Numbered from the stretch's first letter, positions 46,641 through 63,400 are shown. The stretch: DNA of 64,000 bases from Bathymodiolus brooksi (GCA_963680875.1 OY804590.1:19716640-19780639), one strand, 5' to 3'. The notes: generated by a model from the sequence alone, not told the origin. A program made the numbers and translations.

Positions 46641-48159
46641 CCTGTGTACCTAATGTTGCGACTGTCTATGGATTGTCCATTCTTGGTTGCCCTTTCAGTT
46701 TTCTCTAATGTTTATGCATAATGTTCAAGATTATCGTGTTCTTTATAATAACGCTGTCGTCTGGTTATATGTGAGGGTTGACATTTTACTATGAAAAAAA
46801 ACAGCACTTGTATGATTGCGACATTTCCTTAAGAGAGGAGGCCTGGATACATAAAATTGTTTAACGCTGTCACTTTTATTGAAGTGCCTGTACCATTCTA
46901 GGGAAACGTATTTGTGTGTTAGGGGTATCGAATTTGTTTCTTTATACGATTTTCTTTAGTATTTCATGAGAAATCAGTGACAGATGAAATATATATATAT
47001 TTGGACACAAAATATATATTGTATAAGATTACATATGTTATGCCCGTTTCGTGTTTGTTTATACCACAGAGACAAGATGCTATATCAATATTCATTTCAT
47101 AAAGTCATAGCCATAAGACAATCGTGTCACATTAATTATATTCTTATCCTTTACATTATGCATATGCAGGGCCTCCAAGAGAAATTTTGCAAGGTGGAAC
47201 AATACTGCTTTGTGGCCCCGGAGACAGGTTGGGACTTCTCTCAAAAATAAGGATTTGAGGTCCAATAAAACCATTTGAAAACTTTCATAAATGCTTAATT
47301 TCCTGTGCAACAGAATGTTCAGATAACACATCCTTTATACAAAGTAGTGACAAACATAATTCAGAAGTCTAAGTGAATGTTACATAATTATTTTTCTAGA
47401 TAAACTAAAAATAGTTGAAAATACCCGCAAAAACATGAAGAAAAAATCTAAATAAAACGTCTATGGCTAAGGCTATGGGGCCCTTCAGAGATTCACAGGC
47501 TCCTTCCTGGCTCTCCGGGCCCCTGATCGATGTACCGACTGAACCTCCCTCTCATAGGGCTTGTGTATATTTATATTAAGGGTACAGAATTTTCCTTTGT
47601 TTCTACCGTTTTTCGATTATTTTAGAACTGTCCTGTAGTTAGGTAAAAAAAAAAATTCCTATATGAAAATCTATCTATTCAGTCCCATAGAGCGAATTCA
47701 ATATAGCGAAGAACAATTATTTTACCATACAAATTAGATGATCTTTCTCATATTTTCTTTTAATCGTCAGTCATTACAAACAAAACTTCAAAAACAATTG
47801 TTTGTTGTTTTTCTACTTACAAATGCATACACACAAACATTTCTCTTTATATAAGATATATTTATTATTATCGTTTAATTTGGTTTTATCCGTAAAAAAA
47901 CGATCAAAAGAGATTACATCAAAATAAATATCTAGCTGTGAAAATATATTACTAAGATAAATGTTACTTTCTATCATAAAGTAAGTAATTGGTCCTCCAG
48001 ATAGATATATCAGTAGATCTAATGTCTAATATGTCATCTGTTATAGGAATCTTATTTAATAAGTATAGATTCAGATGACATCGTAAATAGGGGAATGTTT
48101 ATATCGGAATCTTAAAACCAGAACAATTTGCTCAATTGAGAAGTATTTCAGCTTTGTTC
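46641..48159. other. AT-rich intergenic sequence with a short GC-rich patch
   Basis: No credible gene. A patch at about 47475-47560 is GC-rich (for example GGGCCCTTCAGAG, CTCTCCGGGCCCCTGATCG) within AT-rich surroundings. Two short overlapping open frames on opposite strands (46984-47250 and 47092-47331) have no recognisable domain. Simple AT runs occur near 46988-47000. Confidence 0.4.
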
Positions 48160-48420
48160 ATTGTGGTAACATCCCTTTTGGAGCATCATAGTACCCCCCC
48201 CCCCCCCCCTCACACACACACACCCGGTGTTAAGTTGGGTTTATGGTTGTTTTCTGTGTAGTGTATTGCAGGTCATTGTCTGTCCTATTTCTTTTGCCCA
48301 TTGTATTGTCTGTTCCTCTTCGTTTACGCGTTCAGATTATCACTTTGGTAGCTTCAAACTTGTTTTGTAGATCGTTGTTCCTCCTTTTGTCCTCTTTCTT
48401 TTGGCCATTGTGTTGTCTGT
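48160..48420 (+). repeat. Repeat P copy leading into the 35-bp array
   Basis: The head (CCCTTTTGGAGCATCATAGT, near 48173) is followed by a run of 16 C (48194-48209) and a short CA repeat (48211-48223), then S1/S2 (TTTTCTGTGTAGTGTATTG), S3 (48286-48317) and S4 (48318-48356). Then S2'/S3' repeats (GTAGATCGTTGTTCC, TTGGCCATTGTGTTGTCTGT), an internal duplication of roughly 100 bp, before the 35-bp units begin. The second S3 (48384-48422) is the best surviving ancestor-like match to the 38-bp satellite unit. Confidence 0.75.
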
Positions 48421-51400
48421 CCTTAGATTTACGGATTCTGATTACCCCTATGATATCTTAGATTTACGAATTCTGATTACCCCTATGATATCTTAGATTG
48501 ACGGATTCTGATTACCCCTATGATATCTTAGATTTATGGATTCTGATTAACCCTATGATATCTTAGATTTACGGATTCTGATTGCCCCTATAATATCTTA
48601 GGCTTACGGATTCTGATTACCCCTATGGTATCTTAGATTTACGGATTTTGATTGCCCCTATGATATCTTAGATTTACGGATTCTGATTACCCCTATGATA
48701 TCTTAGATTTACGGATTCTGATTACCCCTATGATATCTTAGATTTACGGATTCTGATTACCCCTATGATATCTTAGATTTACGGATTCTGATTACACCTA
48801 TGATATCTTAGATTTACGGAATCTGATTGCCCCTATGATATCTTAGATTTACGGATTCTGATTGTCCCTACGATATCTTAGATTTACGGATTCTGATTAC
48901 CCCGTTGATATCTTAGATTTACGGATTCTGATTACCCCTATGATAACTTAGATTTACGGATTCTGATTACCCCTATGATGTCTTAGATTTACGGATTCTG
49001 ATTACCCCTATGCTATCTTAGATTTACGGATTCTGATTACCCCTATGATATCTTAGATTTACGGATTCTGATTACCCCGTTGATATCTTAGATTTACGGA
49101 TTCTGATTACCCCGTTGATATCTTACATTTACGGATTCTGATTGCCCCTATGATATCTTAGATTTACAGATTCTGAATACCCCTATGATGTCTTAAATTT
49201 ACGGATTCTGATTACCCCTATGATATCTTAGATTTACGGATTCTGATTACTCCTATTATATCTTAGATTTACGGATTCTGATTACCCCTATGATATCTTA
49301 GAATTACGGATTCTGATTACCCCGTTGATATCTTAGATTTACGGATTCTGATTACCCCTATGATATCTTAAATTTACGGATTCTGATTACCCCTATGATA
49401 TCTTAGATTTACGGATTCTGATTACCCCTATGATATCTTAGAGTTACGCTTCTGATTACCCCTATGATATCTTAGATTTACGGATTCTGATTACGCCGTT
49501 GATATCTTAGATTTACGGATTCTGATTACCCCTATGATATCTTAGATTTACGGATTCTGATTACCCCTATGGTATCTTGGATTTACGGATTCTGATTTCC
49601 CCTATGATATCTTAGATTTACGGATTCTGATTACCCCTATGATATCTTAGATTGACGGATTTTGATTACCCCTATGATATCTTAGATTTATGGATTCTGA
49701 TTACCCCTATGATATCTTAGATTTACGGATTCTGATTGCCCCTATGATATCTTAGGCTTACGGATTCTGATTACCCCTATGGTATCTTAGATTTACGGAT
49801 TTTGATTGCCCCTATGATATCTTAGATTTACGGATTCTGATTACCCCTATAATATCTTAGATTTACGGATTCTGATTACCCCTATGATATCTTAGATTTA
49901 CGGATTCTGATTACCCCTATGATATCTTAGATTTACGGATTCTGATTACCCCTATGATATCTTAGATTTACGGATTCTGATTACACCTATGATATCTTAG
50001 ATTTACGGATTCTGATTACCCCGTTGATATCTTACATTTACGGATTCTGATTGCCCCTATGATATCTTAGATTTACAGATTCTGAATACCCCTATGATGT
50101 CTTAAATTTACGGATTCTGATTACCCCTATGATATCTTAGATTTACGGATTCTGATTACTCCTATTATATCTTAGATTTACGGATTCTGATTACCCCTAT
50201 GATATCTTAGAATTACGGATTCTGACTACCCCGTTGATATCTTAGAGTTACGCTTCTGATTACCCCTATGATATCTTAGATTTACGGATTCTGATTACGC
50301 CGTTGATATCTTAGATTTACGGATTCTGATTACCCCTATGATATCTTAGATTTACGGATTCTGATTACCCCAATGATCTCTTAGATTTACGGATTCTGAT
50401 TACCTCTATGGTATCTTAGATTTACGGATTCTGATTACCTCTATGATAACTTAGATTTACGGATTCTAATTACCCCTAAGATATCTTAGATTTACGGATT
50501 CTGATTACCCCTATGATATCTTAGATTTACGGATTCTGATTACCCCTATGATATCTTAGATTTACGGATTCTGATTTCCCCGTTGATATCTTAGATTTAC
50601 GGATTCTGATTACCCCTATGATATCTTAGATTTACGGATTCTGATTACCCCTATGATATCTTAGATTTACGGATTCTGATTACCCCTATGATATCTTATA
50701 GTTACGGCTTCTGATTACCCCTATGATATCTTAGATTGACGGATTCTGATTACCCCTATGATATCTTAGATTTATGGATTCTGATTACCCCTATGATATC
50801 TTAGATTTACGGATTCTGATTGCCCCTATGATATCTTAGGCTTACGGATTCTGATTACCCCTATGGTATCTTAGATTTACGGATTTTGATTGCCCCTATG
50901 ATATCTTAGATTTACGGATTCTGATTACCCCTATAATATCTTAGATTTACGGATTCTGATTACCCCTATGATATCTTAGATTTACGGATTCTGATTACCC
51001 CTATGATATCTTAGATTTACGGATTCTGATTACCCCTATGATATCTTAGATTTACGGATTCTGATTACACCTATGATATCTTAGATTTACGGAATCTGAT
51101 TGCCCCTATGATATCTTAGATTTACGGATTCTGATTGTCCCTACGATATCTTAGATTTACGGATTCTGATTACCCCGTTGATATCTTAGATTTACGGATT
51201 CTGATTACCCCTATGATATCTTAGATTTACGGATTCTGATTTCCCCGTTGATATCTTAGATTTACGGATTCTGATTACCCCTATGATATCTTAGATTTAC
51301 GGATTCTGATTACCCCTATGATATCTTAGATTTACGGATTCTGATTACCCCTATGATATCTTATAGTTACGGCTTCTGATTACCCCTATGATATCTTAGA

Positions 51401-54400
51401 TTGACGGATTCTGATTACCCCTATGATATCTTAGATTTATGGATTCTGATTACCCCTATGATATCTTAGATTTACGGATTCTGATTGCCCCTATGATATC
51501 TTAGGCTTACGGATTCTGATTACCCCTATGGTATCTTAGATTTACGGATTTTGATTGCCCCTATGATATCTTAGATTTACGGATTCTGATTACCCCTATA
51601 ATATCTTAGATTTACCGATTCTGATTACCCCTATGATATCTTAGATTTACGGATTCTGATTACCCCTATGATATCTTAGATTTACGGATTCTGATTACCC
51701 CTATGATATCTTAGATTTACGGATTCTGATTACACCTATGATATCTTAGATTTACGGAATCTGATTGCCCCTATGATATCTTAGATTTACGGATTCTGAT
51801 TGTCCCTACGATATCTTAGATTTACGGATTCTGATTACCCCGTTGATATCTTAGATTTACGGATTCTGATTACCCCTATGATAACTTAGATTTACGGATT
51901 CTGATTACCCCTATGATGTCTTAGATTTACGGATTCTGATTACCCCTATGCTATCTTAGATTTACGGATTCTGATTACCCCTATGATATCTTAGATTTAC
52001 GGATTCTGATTACCCCGTTGATATCTTAGATTTACGGATTCTGATTACCCCGTTGATATCTTACATTTACGGATTCTGATTGCCCCTATGATATCTTAGA
52101 TTTACAGATTCTGAATACCCCTATGATGTCTTAAATTTACGGATTCTGATTACCCCTATGATATCTTAGATTTACGGATTCTGATTACTCCTATTATATC
52201 TTAGATTTACGGATTCTGATTACCCCTATGATATCTTAGAATTACGGATTCTGATTACCCCGTTGATATCTTAGATTTACGGATTCTGATTACCCCTATG
52301 ATAACTTAGATTTACGGATTCTGATTACCCCTATGATGTCTTAGATTTACGGATTCTGATTACCCCTATGCTATCTTAGATTTACGGATTCTGATTACCC
52401 CTATGATATCTTAGATTTACGGATTCTAATTACCCCGTTGATATCTTAGATTTACGGATTCTGATTACCCCGTTGATATCTTACATTTACGGATTCTGAT
52501 TGCCCCTATGATATCTTAGATTTACAGATTCTGAATACCCCTATGATGTCTTAAATTTACGGATTCTGATTACCCCTATGATATCTTAGATTTACGGATT
52601 CTGATTACCCCTATGATATCTTAGAATTACGGATTCTGATTACCCCGTTGATATCTTAGAGTTACGCTTCTGATTACCCCTATGATATCTTAGATTTACG
52701 GATTCTGATTACGCCGTTGATATCTTAGATTTACGGATTCTGATTACCCCTATGATATCTTAGATTTACGGATTCTGATTACCCCTATGATGTCTTAGAT
52801 TTACGGATTCTGATTACCCCTATGCTATCTTAGATTTACGGATTCTGATTACCCCTATGATATCTTAGATTTACGGATTCTGATTACCCCGTTGATATCT
52901 TAGATTTACGGATTCTGATTACCCCGTTGATATCTTACATTTACGGATTCTGATTGCCCCTATGATATCTTAGATTTACAGATTCTGAATACCCCTATGA
53001 TGTCTTAAATTTACGGATTCTGATTACCCCTATGATATCTTAGATTTACGGATTCTGATTACTCCTATTATATCTTAGATTTACGGATTCTGATTACCCC
53101 TATGATATCTTAGAATTACGGATTCTGATTACCCCGTTGGTATCTTAGATTTACGGATTCTGATTACCCCTATGATATCTTAAATTTACGGATTCTGATT
53201 ACCCCTATGATATCTTAGATTTACGGATTCTGATTACCCCTATGATATCTTAGAGTTACGCTTCTGATTACCCCTATGATATCTTAGATTTACGGATTCT
53301 GATTACGCCGTTGATATCTTAGATTTACGGATTCTGATTACCCCTATGATATCTTAGATTTACGGATTCTGATTACCCCTATGGTATCTTGGATTTACGG
53401 ATTCTGAATTCCCCTATGATATCTTAGATTTACGGATTCTGATTACCCCTATGATATCTTAGATTGACGGATTTTGATTACCCCTATGATATCTTAGATT
53501 TATGGATTCTGATTACCCCTATGATATCTTAGATTTACGGATTCTGATTGCCCCTATGATATCTTAGGCTTACGGATTCTGATTACCCCTATGGTATCTT
53601 AGATTTACGGATTTTGATTGCCCCTATGATATCTTAGATTTACGGATTCTGATTACCCCTATAATATCTTAGATTTACGGATTCTGATTACCCCTATGAT
53701 ATCTTAGATTTACGGATTCTGATTACCCCTATGATATCTTAGATTTACGGATTCTGATTACCCCTATGATATCTTAGATTTACGGATTCTGATTACACCT
53801 ATGATATCTTAGATTTACGGATTCTGATTACCCCGTTGATATCTTACATTTACGGATTCTGATTGCCCCTATGATATCTTAGATTTACAGATTCTGAATA
53901 CCCCTATGATGTCTTAAATTTACGGATTCTGATTACCCCTATGATATCTTAGATTTACGGATTCTGATTACTCCTATTATATCTTAGATTTACGGATTCT
54001 GATTACCCCTATGATATCTTAGAATTACGGATTCTGACTACCCCGTTGATATCTTAGAGTTACGCTTCTGATTACCCCTATGATATCTTAGATTTACGGA
54101 TTCTGATTACGCCGTTGATATCTTAGATTTACGGATTCTGATTACCCCTATGATATCTTAGATTTACGGATTCTGATTACCCCAATGATCTCTTAGATTT
54201 ACGGATTCTGATTACCTCTATGGTATCTTAGATTTACGGATTCTGATTACCTCTATGATAACTTAGATTTACGGATTCTAATTACCCCTAAGATATCTTA
54301 GATTTACGGATTCTGATTACCCCTATGATATCTTAGATTTACGGATTCTGATTACCCCTATGATATCTTAGATTTACGGATTCTGATTTCCCCGTTGATA

Positions 54401-57400
54401 TCTTAGATTTACGGATTCTGATTACCCCTATGATATCTTAGATTTACGGATTCTGATTACCCCTATGATATCTTAGATTTACGGATTCTGATTACCCCTA
54501 TGATATCTTATAGTTACGGCTTCTGATTACCCCTATGATATCTTAGATTGACGGATTCTGATTACCCCTATGATATCTTAGATTTATGGATTCTGATTAC
54601 CCCTATGATATCTTAGATTTACGGATTCTGATTGCCCCTATGATATCTTAGGCTTACGGATTCTGATTACCCCTATGGTATCTTAGATTTACGGATTTTG
54701 ATTGCCCCTATGATATCTTAGATTTACGGATTCTGATTACCCCTATAATATCTTAGATTTACGGATTCTGATTACCCCTATGATATCTTAGATTTACGGA
54801 TTCTGATTACCCCTATGATATCTTAGATTTACGGATTCTGATTACCCCTATGATATCTTAGATTTACGGATTCTGATTACACCTATGATATCTTAGATTT
54901 ACGGAATCTGATTGCCCCTATGATATCTTAGATTTATGGATTCTGATTGTCCCTACGATATCTTAGATTTACGGATTCTGATTACCCCGTTGATATCTTA
55001 GATTTACGGATTCTGATTACCCCTATGATATCTTAGATTTACGGATTCTGATTTCCCCGTTGATATCTTAGATTTACGGATTCTGATTACCCCTATGATA
55101 TCTTAGATTTACGGATTCTGATTACCCCTATGATATCTTAGATTTACGGATTCTGATTACCCCTATGATATCTTATAGTTACGGCTTCTGATTACCCCTA
55201 TGATATCTTAGATTGACGGATTCTGATTACCCCTATGATATCTTAGATTTATGGATTCTGATTACCCCTATGATATCTTAGATTTACGGATTCTGATTGC
55301 CCCTATGATATCTTAGGCTTACGGATTCTGATTACCCCTATGGTATCTTAGATTTACGGATTTTGATTGCCCCTATGATATCTTAGATTTACGGATTCTG
55401 ATTACCCCTATAATATCTTAGATTTACGGATTCTGATTACCCCTATGATATCTTAGATTTACGGATTCTGATTACCCCTATGATATCTTAGATTTACGGA
55501 TTCTGATTACCCCTATGATATCTTAGATTTACGGATTCTGATTACACCTATGATATCTTAGATTTACGGAATCTGATTGCCCCTATGATATCTTAGATTT
55601 ACGGATTCTGATTGTCCCTATGATATCTTAGATTTACGGATTCTGATTACCCCGTTGATATCTTAGATTTACGGATTCTGATTACCCCGTTGATATCTTA
55701 CATTTACGGATTCTGATTGCCCCTATGATATCTTAGATTTACAGATTCTGAATACCCCTATGATGTCTTAAATTTACGGATTCTGATTACCCCTATGATA
55801 TCTTAGATTTACGGATTCTGATTACTCCTATTATATCTTAGATTTACGGATTCTGATTACCCCTATGATATCTTAGAATTACGGATTCTGATTACCCCGT
55901 TGATATCTTAGATTTACGGATTCTGATTACCCCTATGATAACTTAGATTTACGGATTCTGATTACCCCTATGATGTCTTAGATTTACGGATTCTGATTAC
56001 CCCTATGCTATCTTAGATTTACGGATTCTGATTACCCCTATGATATCTTAGATTTACGGATTCTGATTACCCCGTTGATATCTTAGATTTACGGATTCTG
56101 ATTACCCCGTTGATATCTTACATTTACGGATTCTGATTGCCCCTATGATATCTTAGATTTACAGATTCTGAATACCCCTATGATGTCTTAAATTTACGGA
56201 TTCTGATTACCCCTATGATATCTTAGATTTACGGATTCTGATTACTCCTATTATATCTTAGATTTACGGATTCTGATTACCCCTATGATATCTTAGAATT
56301 ACGGATTCTGATTACCCCGTTGATATCTTAGAGTTACGCTTCTGATTACCCCTATGATATCTTAGATTTACGGATTCTGATTACGCCGTTGATATCTTAG
56401 ATTTACGGATTCTGATTACCCCTATGATATCTTAGATTTACGGATTCTGATTACCCCTATGGTATCTTGGATTTACGGATTCTGATTTCCCCTATGATAT
56501 CTTAGATTTACGGATTCTGATTACCCCTATGATATCTTAGATTTACGGATTCTGATTACCCCTATGATATCTTAGATTTACGGATTCTGATTACCCCAAT
56601 GATATCTTAGATTTACGGATTCTGATTACCTCTATGGTATCTTAGATTTACGGATTCTGATTACCTCTATGATAACTTAGATTTACGGATTCTAATTACC
56701 CCTAAGATATCTTAGATTTACGGATTCTGATTACCCCTATGATATCTTAGATTTACGGATTCTGATTACCCCTATGATATCTTAGATTTACGGATTCTGA
56801 TTTCCCCGTTGATATCTTAGATTTACGGATTCTGATTACCCCTATGATATCTTAGATTTACGGATTCTGATTACCCCTATGATATCTTAGATTTACGGAT
56901 TCTGATTACCCCTATGATATCTTAGAGTTACGGCTTCTGATTACCCCTATGATATCTTAGATTTACGGATTCTGATTACCCCGTTGATATCTTAGATTTA
57001 CGGATTCTGATTACCCCGTTGATATCTTACATTTACGGATTCTGATTGCCCCTATGATATCTTAGATTTACAGATTCTGAATACCCCTATGATGTCTTAA
57101 ATTTACGGATTCTGATTACCCCTATGATATCTTAGATTTACGGATTCTGATTACTCCTATTATATCTTAGATTTACGGATTCTGATTACCCCTATGATAT
57201 CTTAGAATTACGGATTCTGATTACCCCGTTGATATCTTAGATTTACGGATTCTGATTACCCCTATGATATCTTAAATTTACGGATTCTGATTACCCCTAT
57301 GATATCTTAGATTTACGGATTCTGATTACCCCTATGATATCTTAGAGTTACGCTTCTGATTACCCCTATGATATCTTAGATTTACGGATTCTGATTACGC

Positions 57401-60400
57401 CGTTGATATCTTAGATTTACGGATTCTGATTACCCCTATGATATCTTAGATTTACGGATTCTGATTACCCCTATGGTATCTTGGATTTACGGATTCTGAT
57501 TTCCCCTATGATATCTTAGATTTACGGATTCTGATTACCCCTATGGTATCTTAGATTTACGGATTCTGATTACCCCTATGATATCTTAGATTTACGGATT
57601 CTGATTACCCCAATGATATCTTAGATTTACGGATTCTGATTACCTCTATGGTATCTTAGATTTACGGATTCTGATTACCTCTATGATAACTTAGATTTAC
57701 GGATTCTAATTACCCCTAAGATATCTTAGATTTACGGATTCTGATTACCCCTATGATATCTTAGATTTACGGATTCTGATTACCCCTATGATATCTTAGA
57801 TTTACGGATTCTGATTTCCCCGTTGATATCTTAGATTTACGGATTCTGATTACCCCTATGATATCTTAGATTTACGGATTCTGATTACCCCTATGATATC
57901 TTAGATTTACGGATTCTGATTACCCCTATGATATCTTAGAGTTACGGCTTCTGATTACCCCTATGATATCTTAGATTTACGGATTCTGATTACCCCGTTG
58001 ATATCTTAGATTTACGGATTCTGATTACCCCGTTGATATCTTAGATTTACGGATTCTGATTACCCCTATGATATCTTAGATTTACGGATTCTGATTACCC
58101 CTATGATATCTTAGATTTACGGATTCTGATTACCCCTATGATATCTTAGATTTATGGATTCTGATTACCTATGATATCTTAGATTTACGGATTCTGATTA
58201 CCCCTATGATATCTTTTAGATTTACGGATTCTGATTACCCCAATGATATCTTAGATTTACGGATTCTGATTACCCCTATGATATCTTAGATTTACGGATT
58301 CTGATTACCCCTATGGTATCTTAGATTTACGGATTCTGATTACCTCTATGACATCTTAGATTTACGGATTCTGATTACCTCTATGATATCTTACATTTAC
58401 GGATTCTGATTACCCCGTTGATATCTTAGATTTACGGATTCTGATTACCCCTATGATATCTTAGATTTACGGATTCTGATTACCCCTATGATATCTTAGA
58501 TTTACGGATTCTGATTACCCCTTATGATATCTTAGATTTACGGATTCTGATTACCCTTATGATATCTTAGATTTACGGATTCTGATTACCCCTATGATGT
58601 CTTAGATTTACGGATTCTGATTACCCCTATGATGTCTTAGATTTACGGATTCTGATTACCCCTATGATATCTTAGATTTACGTATTCTGATTACCCCTAT
58701 GATATCTTAGATTTACGGATTCTGATTACCCCTATGATATCTTAGATTTACGAATTCTGATTACCCCGTTGATATCTTAGATTTACGGATTCTGATTACC
58801 CCGTTGATATCTTAGATTTACGGATTCTGATTACCCCTATGCTATCTTAGATTTACGGATTCTGATTACCCGTATACTATCTTAGATTTACGGATTATGA
58901 TTGCCCCTATGATATTTTAGATTTACGGATTCTGATTGCCCCTATGCTATCTTAGATTTACGAATTCTGATTGCCCCTATGATATCTTAGATTTACGGAT
59001 TCTGATTGCCCCTATGATATCTTAGATTTACGGACTCTGATTGCCCCTATGATATCTTAGATTTACCGATTCTGATTGCCCCTATGATATCTCAGATTTA
59101 CGGATTCTGATTACCCCTATGATATCTTAGATTTACGGATTCTGATTGCCCCTATGATATCTTAGATTTACGGATTCTGATTACCCCGTTGATATCTTAG
59201 ATTTACGGATTCTGATTACCCCTATGATATCTTAGATTTACGGATTCTGATTACCCCTATGATATCTGAGATTTACGGATTCTGATTACCCCTATGATAT
59301 CTTAGAGTTACGGCTTCTGATTACCCCTATGATATCTTAGATTTACGGATTCTGATTACCCCTATGATATCTTAGATTTACGGATTCTGATTACCCCTAT
59401 GATATCTTAGATTTGCGGATTCTGATTACCCCTATGGTATCTTAGATTTACGGATTCTGATTTCCCCTATGGTATCTTAGATTTACGGATTATGATTACC
59501 CCTATGATATCTTAGATTTACGGATTCTGATTACCCCTATGATATCTTAGATTTACGGATTCTGATTACCCCGTTGATATCTTAGATTTACGGATTCTGA
59601 TTACCTCTATGGTATCTTAGATTTACGGATTCTGATTACCTCTATGATATCTTAGATTTACGGATTCTGATTACCCATATGATATCTTAGATTTACGGAT
59701 TCTGATTACCCCTATGATATCTTACATTTACGGATTCTGATTACCCCGTTGATATCTTAGATTTACGGATTCTGATTACCCCTATGATATCTTAGATTTA
59801 CGGATTCTGATTACCCCTATGATATCTTAGATTTACGGATTCTGATTACCCCTATGATATCTTTGAGTTACGGATTCTGATTACCCCTATGATATCTTAG
59901 ATTTACGGATTCTGATTACCCCGTTGATATCTTAGATTTACGGATTCTGATTACCCCTATGATATCTTAGATTAATGGATTCTGATTACCCCTATGATAT
60001 CTTAGATTTATGGATTCTGATTACCTATGATATCTTAGATTTACGGATTCTGATTACCCCTATGATATCTTAGATTTACGGATTCTGATTACCCCTATGA
60101 TATCTTAGATTTACCGATTCTGATTACCCCTATGATATCTTAGATTAACGGATTCTGATTACCCCTATGATATCTTAGATTTACGGATTCTGATTACCCC
60201 GTTGATATCTTACATTTACGGATTCTGATTGCCCCTATGATATCTTAGATTTACAGATTCTGAATACCCCTATGATGTCTTAAATTTACGGATTCTGATT
60301 ACCCCTATGATATCTTAGATTTACGGATTCTGATTACTCCTATTATATCTTAGATTTACGGATTCTGATTACCCCTATGATATCTTAGAATTACGGATTC

Positions 60401-63400
60401 TGATTACCCCGTTGATATCTTAGATTTACGGATTCTGATTACCCCTATGATATCTTAAATTTACGGATTCTGATTACCCCTATGATATCTTAGATTTACG
60501 GATTCTGATTACCCCTATGATATCTTAGAGTTACGCTTCTGATTACCCCTATGATATCTTAGATTTACGGATTCTGATTACGCCGTTGATATCTTAGATT
60601 TACGGATTCTGATTACCCCTATGATATCTTAGATTTACGGATTCTGATTACCCCTATGGTATCTTGGATTTACGGATTCTGATTTCCCCTATGATATCTT
60701 AGATTTACGGATTCTGATTACCCCGTTGATATCTTAGATTTACGGATTCTGATTACCCCTATGATATCTTAGATTTACGGATTCTGATTACCCCTATGAT
60801 ATCTTAGATTTACGGATTCTGATTACCCCTATGATATCTTTGAGTTACGGATTCTGATTACCCCTATGATATCTTAGATTTACGGATTCTGATTACCCCG
60901 TTGATATCTTAGATTTACGGATTCTGATTACCCCTATGATATCTTAGATTTATGGATTCTGATTACCCCTATGATATCTTAGATTTATGGATTCTGATTA
61001 CCTATGATATCTTAGATTTACGGATTCTGATTACCCCTATGATATCTTAGATTTACGGATTCTGATTACCCCTATGATATCTTAGATTTACCGATTCTGA
61101 TTACCCCTATGATATCTTAGATTAACGGATTCTGATTACCCCTATGATATCTTAGATTTACGGATTCTGATTACCCCGTTGATATCTTACATTTACGGAT
61201 TCTGATTGCCCCTATGATATCTTAGATTTACAGATTCTGAATACCCCTATGATGTCTTAAATTTACGGATTCTGATTACCCCTATGATATCTTAGATTTA
61301 CGGATTCTGATTACTCCTATTATATCTTAGATTTACGGATTCTGATTACCCCTATGATATCTTAGAATTACGGATTCTGATTACCCCGTTGATATCTTAG
61401 ATTTACGGATTCTGATTACCCCTATGATATCTTAAATTTACGGATTCTGATTACCCCTATGATATCTTAGATTTACGGATTCTGATTACCCCTATGATAT
61501 CTTAGAGTTACGCTTCTGATTACCCCTATGATATCTTAGATTTACGGATTCTGATTACGCCGTTGATATCTTAGATTTACGGATTCTGATTACCCCTATG
61601 ATATCTTAGATTTACGGATTCTGATTACCCCTATGGTATCTTGGATTTACGGATTCTGATTTCCCCTATGATATCTTAGATTTACGGATTCTGATTACCC
61701 CTATGATATCTTAGATTGACGGATTTTGATTACCCCTATGATATCTTAGATTTATGGATTCTGATTACCCCTATGATATCTTAGATTTACGGATTCTGAT
61801 TGCCCCTATGATATCTTAGGCTTACGGATTCTGATTACCCCTATGGTATCTTAGATTTACGGATTTTGATTGCCCCTATGATATCTTAGATTTACGGATT
61901 CTGATTACCCCTATAATATCTTAGATTTACGGATTCTGATTACCCCTATGATATCTTAGATTTACGGATTCTGATTACCCCTATGATATCTTAGATTTAC
62001 GGATTCTGATTACCCCTATGATATCTTAGATCTACGGATTCTGATTACACCTATGATATCTTAGATTTACGGATTCTGATTACCCCGTTGATATCTTACA
62101 TTTACGGATTCTGATTGCCCCTATGATATCTTAGAATTACGGATTCTGACTACCCCGTTGATATCTTAGAGTTACGCTTCTGATTACCCCTATGATATCT
62201 TAGATTTACGGATTCTGATTACGCCGTTGATATCTTAGATTTACGGATTCTGATTACCCCTATGATATCTTAGATTTACGGATTCTGATTACCCCAATGA
62301 TCTCTTAGATTTACGGATTCTGATTACCTCTATGGTATCTTAGATTTACGGATTCTGATTACCTCTATGATAACTTAGATTTACGGATTCTAATTACCCC
62401 TAAGATATCTTAGATTTACGGATTCTGATTACCCCTATGATATCTTAGATTTACGGATTCTGATTACCCCTATGATATCTTAGATTTACGGATTCTGATT
62501 TCCCCGTTGATATCTTAGATTTACGGATTCTGATTACCCCTATGATATCTTAGATTTACGGATTCTGATTACCCCTATGATATCTTAGATTTACGGATTC
62601 TGATTACCCCTATGATATCTTATAGTTACGGCTTCTGATTACCCCTATGATATCTTAGATTGACGGATTCTGATTACCCCTATGATATCTTAGATTTATG
62701 GATTCTGATTACCCCTATGATATCTTAGATTTACGGATTCTGATTGCCCCTATGATATCTTAGGCTTACGGATTCTGATTACCCCTATGGTATCTTAGAT
62801 TTACGGATTTTGATTGCCCCTATGATATCTTAGATTTACGGATTCTGATTAACCCTATAATATCTTAGATTTACGGATTCTGATTACCCCTATGATATCT
62901 TAGATTTACGGATTCTGATTACCCCTATGATATCTTAGATTTACGGATTCTGATTACCCCTATGATATCTTAGATTTACGGATTCTGATTACACCTATGA
63001 TATCTTAGATTTACGGAATCTGATTGCCCCTATGATATCTTAGATTTACGGATTCTGATTGTCCCTACGATATCTTAGATTTACGGATTCTGATTACCCC
63101 GTTGATATCTTAGATTTACGGATTCTGATTACCCCTATGATATCTTAGATTTACGGATTCTGATTTCCCCGTTGATATCTTAGATTTACGGATTCTGATT
63201 ACCCCTATGATATCTTAGATTTACGGATTCTGATTACCCCTATGATATCTTAGATTTACGGATTCTGATTACCCCTATGATATCTTATAGTTACGGCTTC
63301 TGATTACCCCTATGATATCTTAGATTGACGGATTCTGATTACCCCTATGATATCTTAGATTTATGGATTCTGATTACCCCTATGATATCTTAGATTTACG

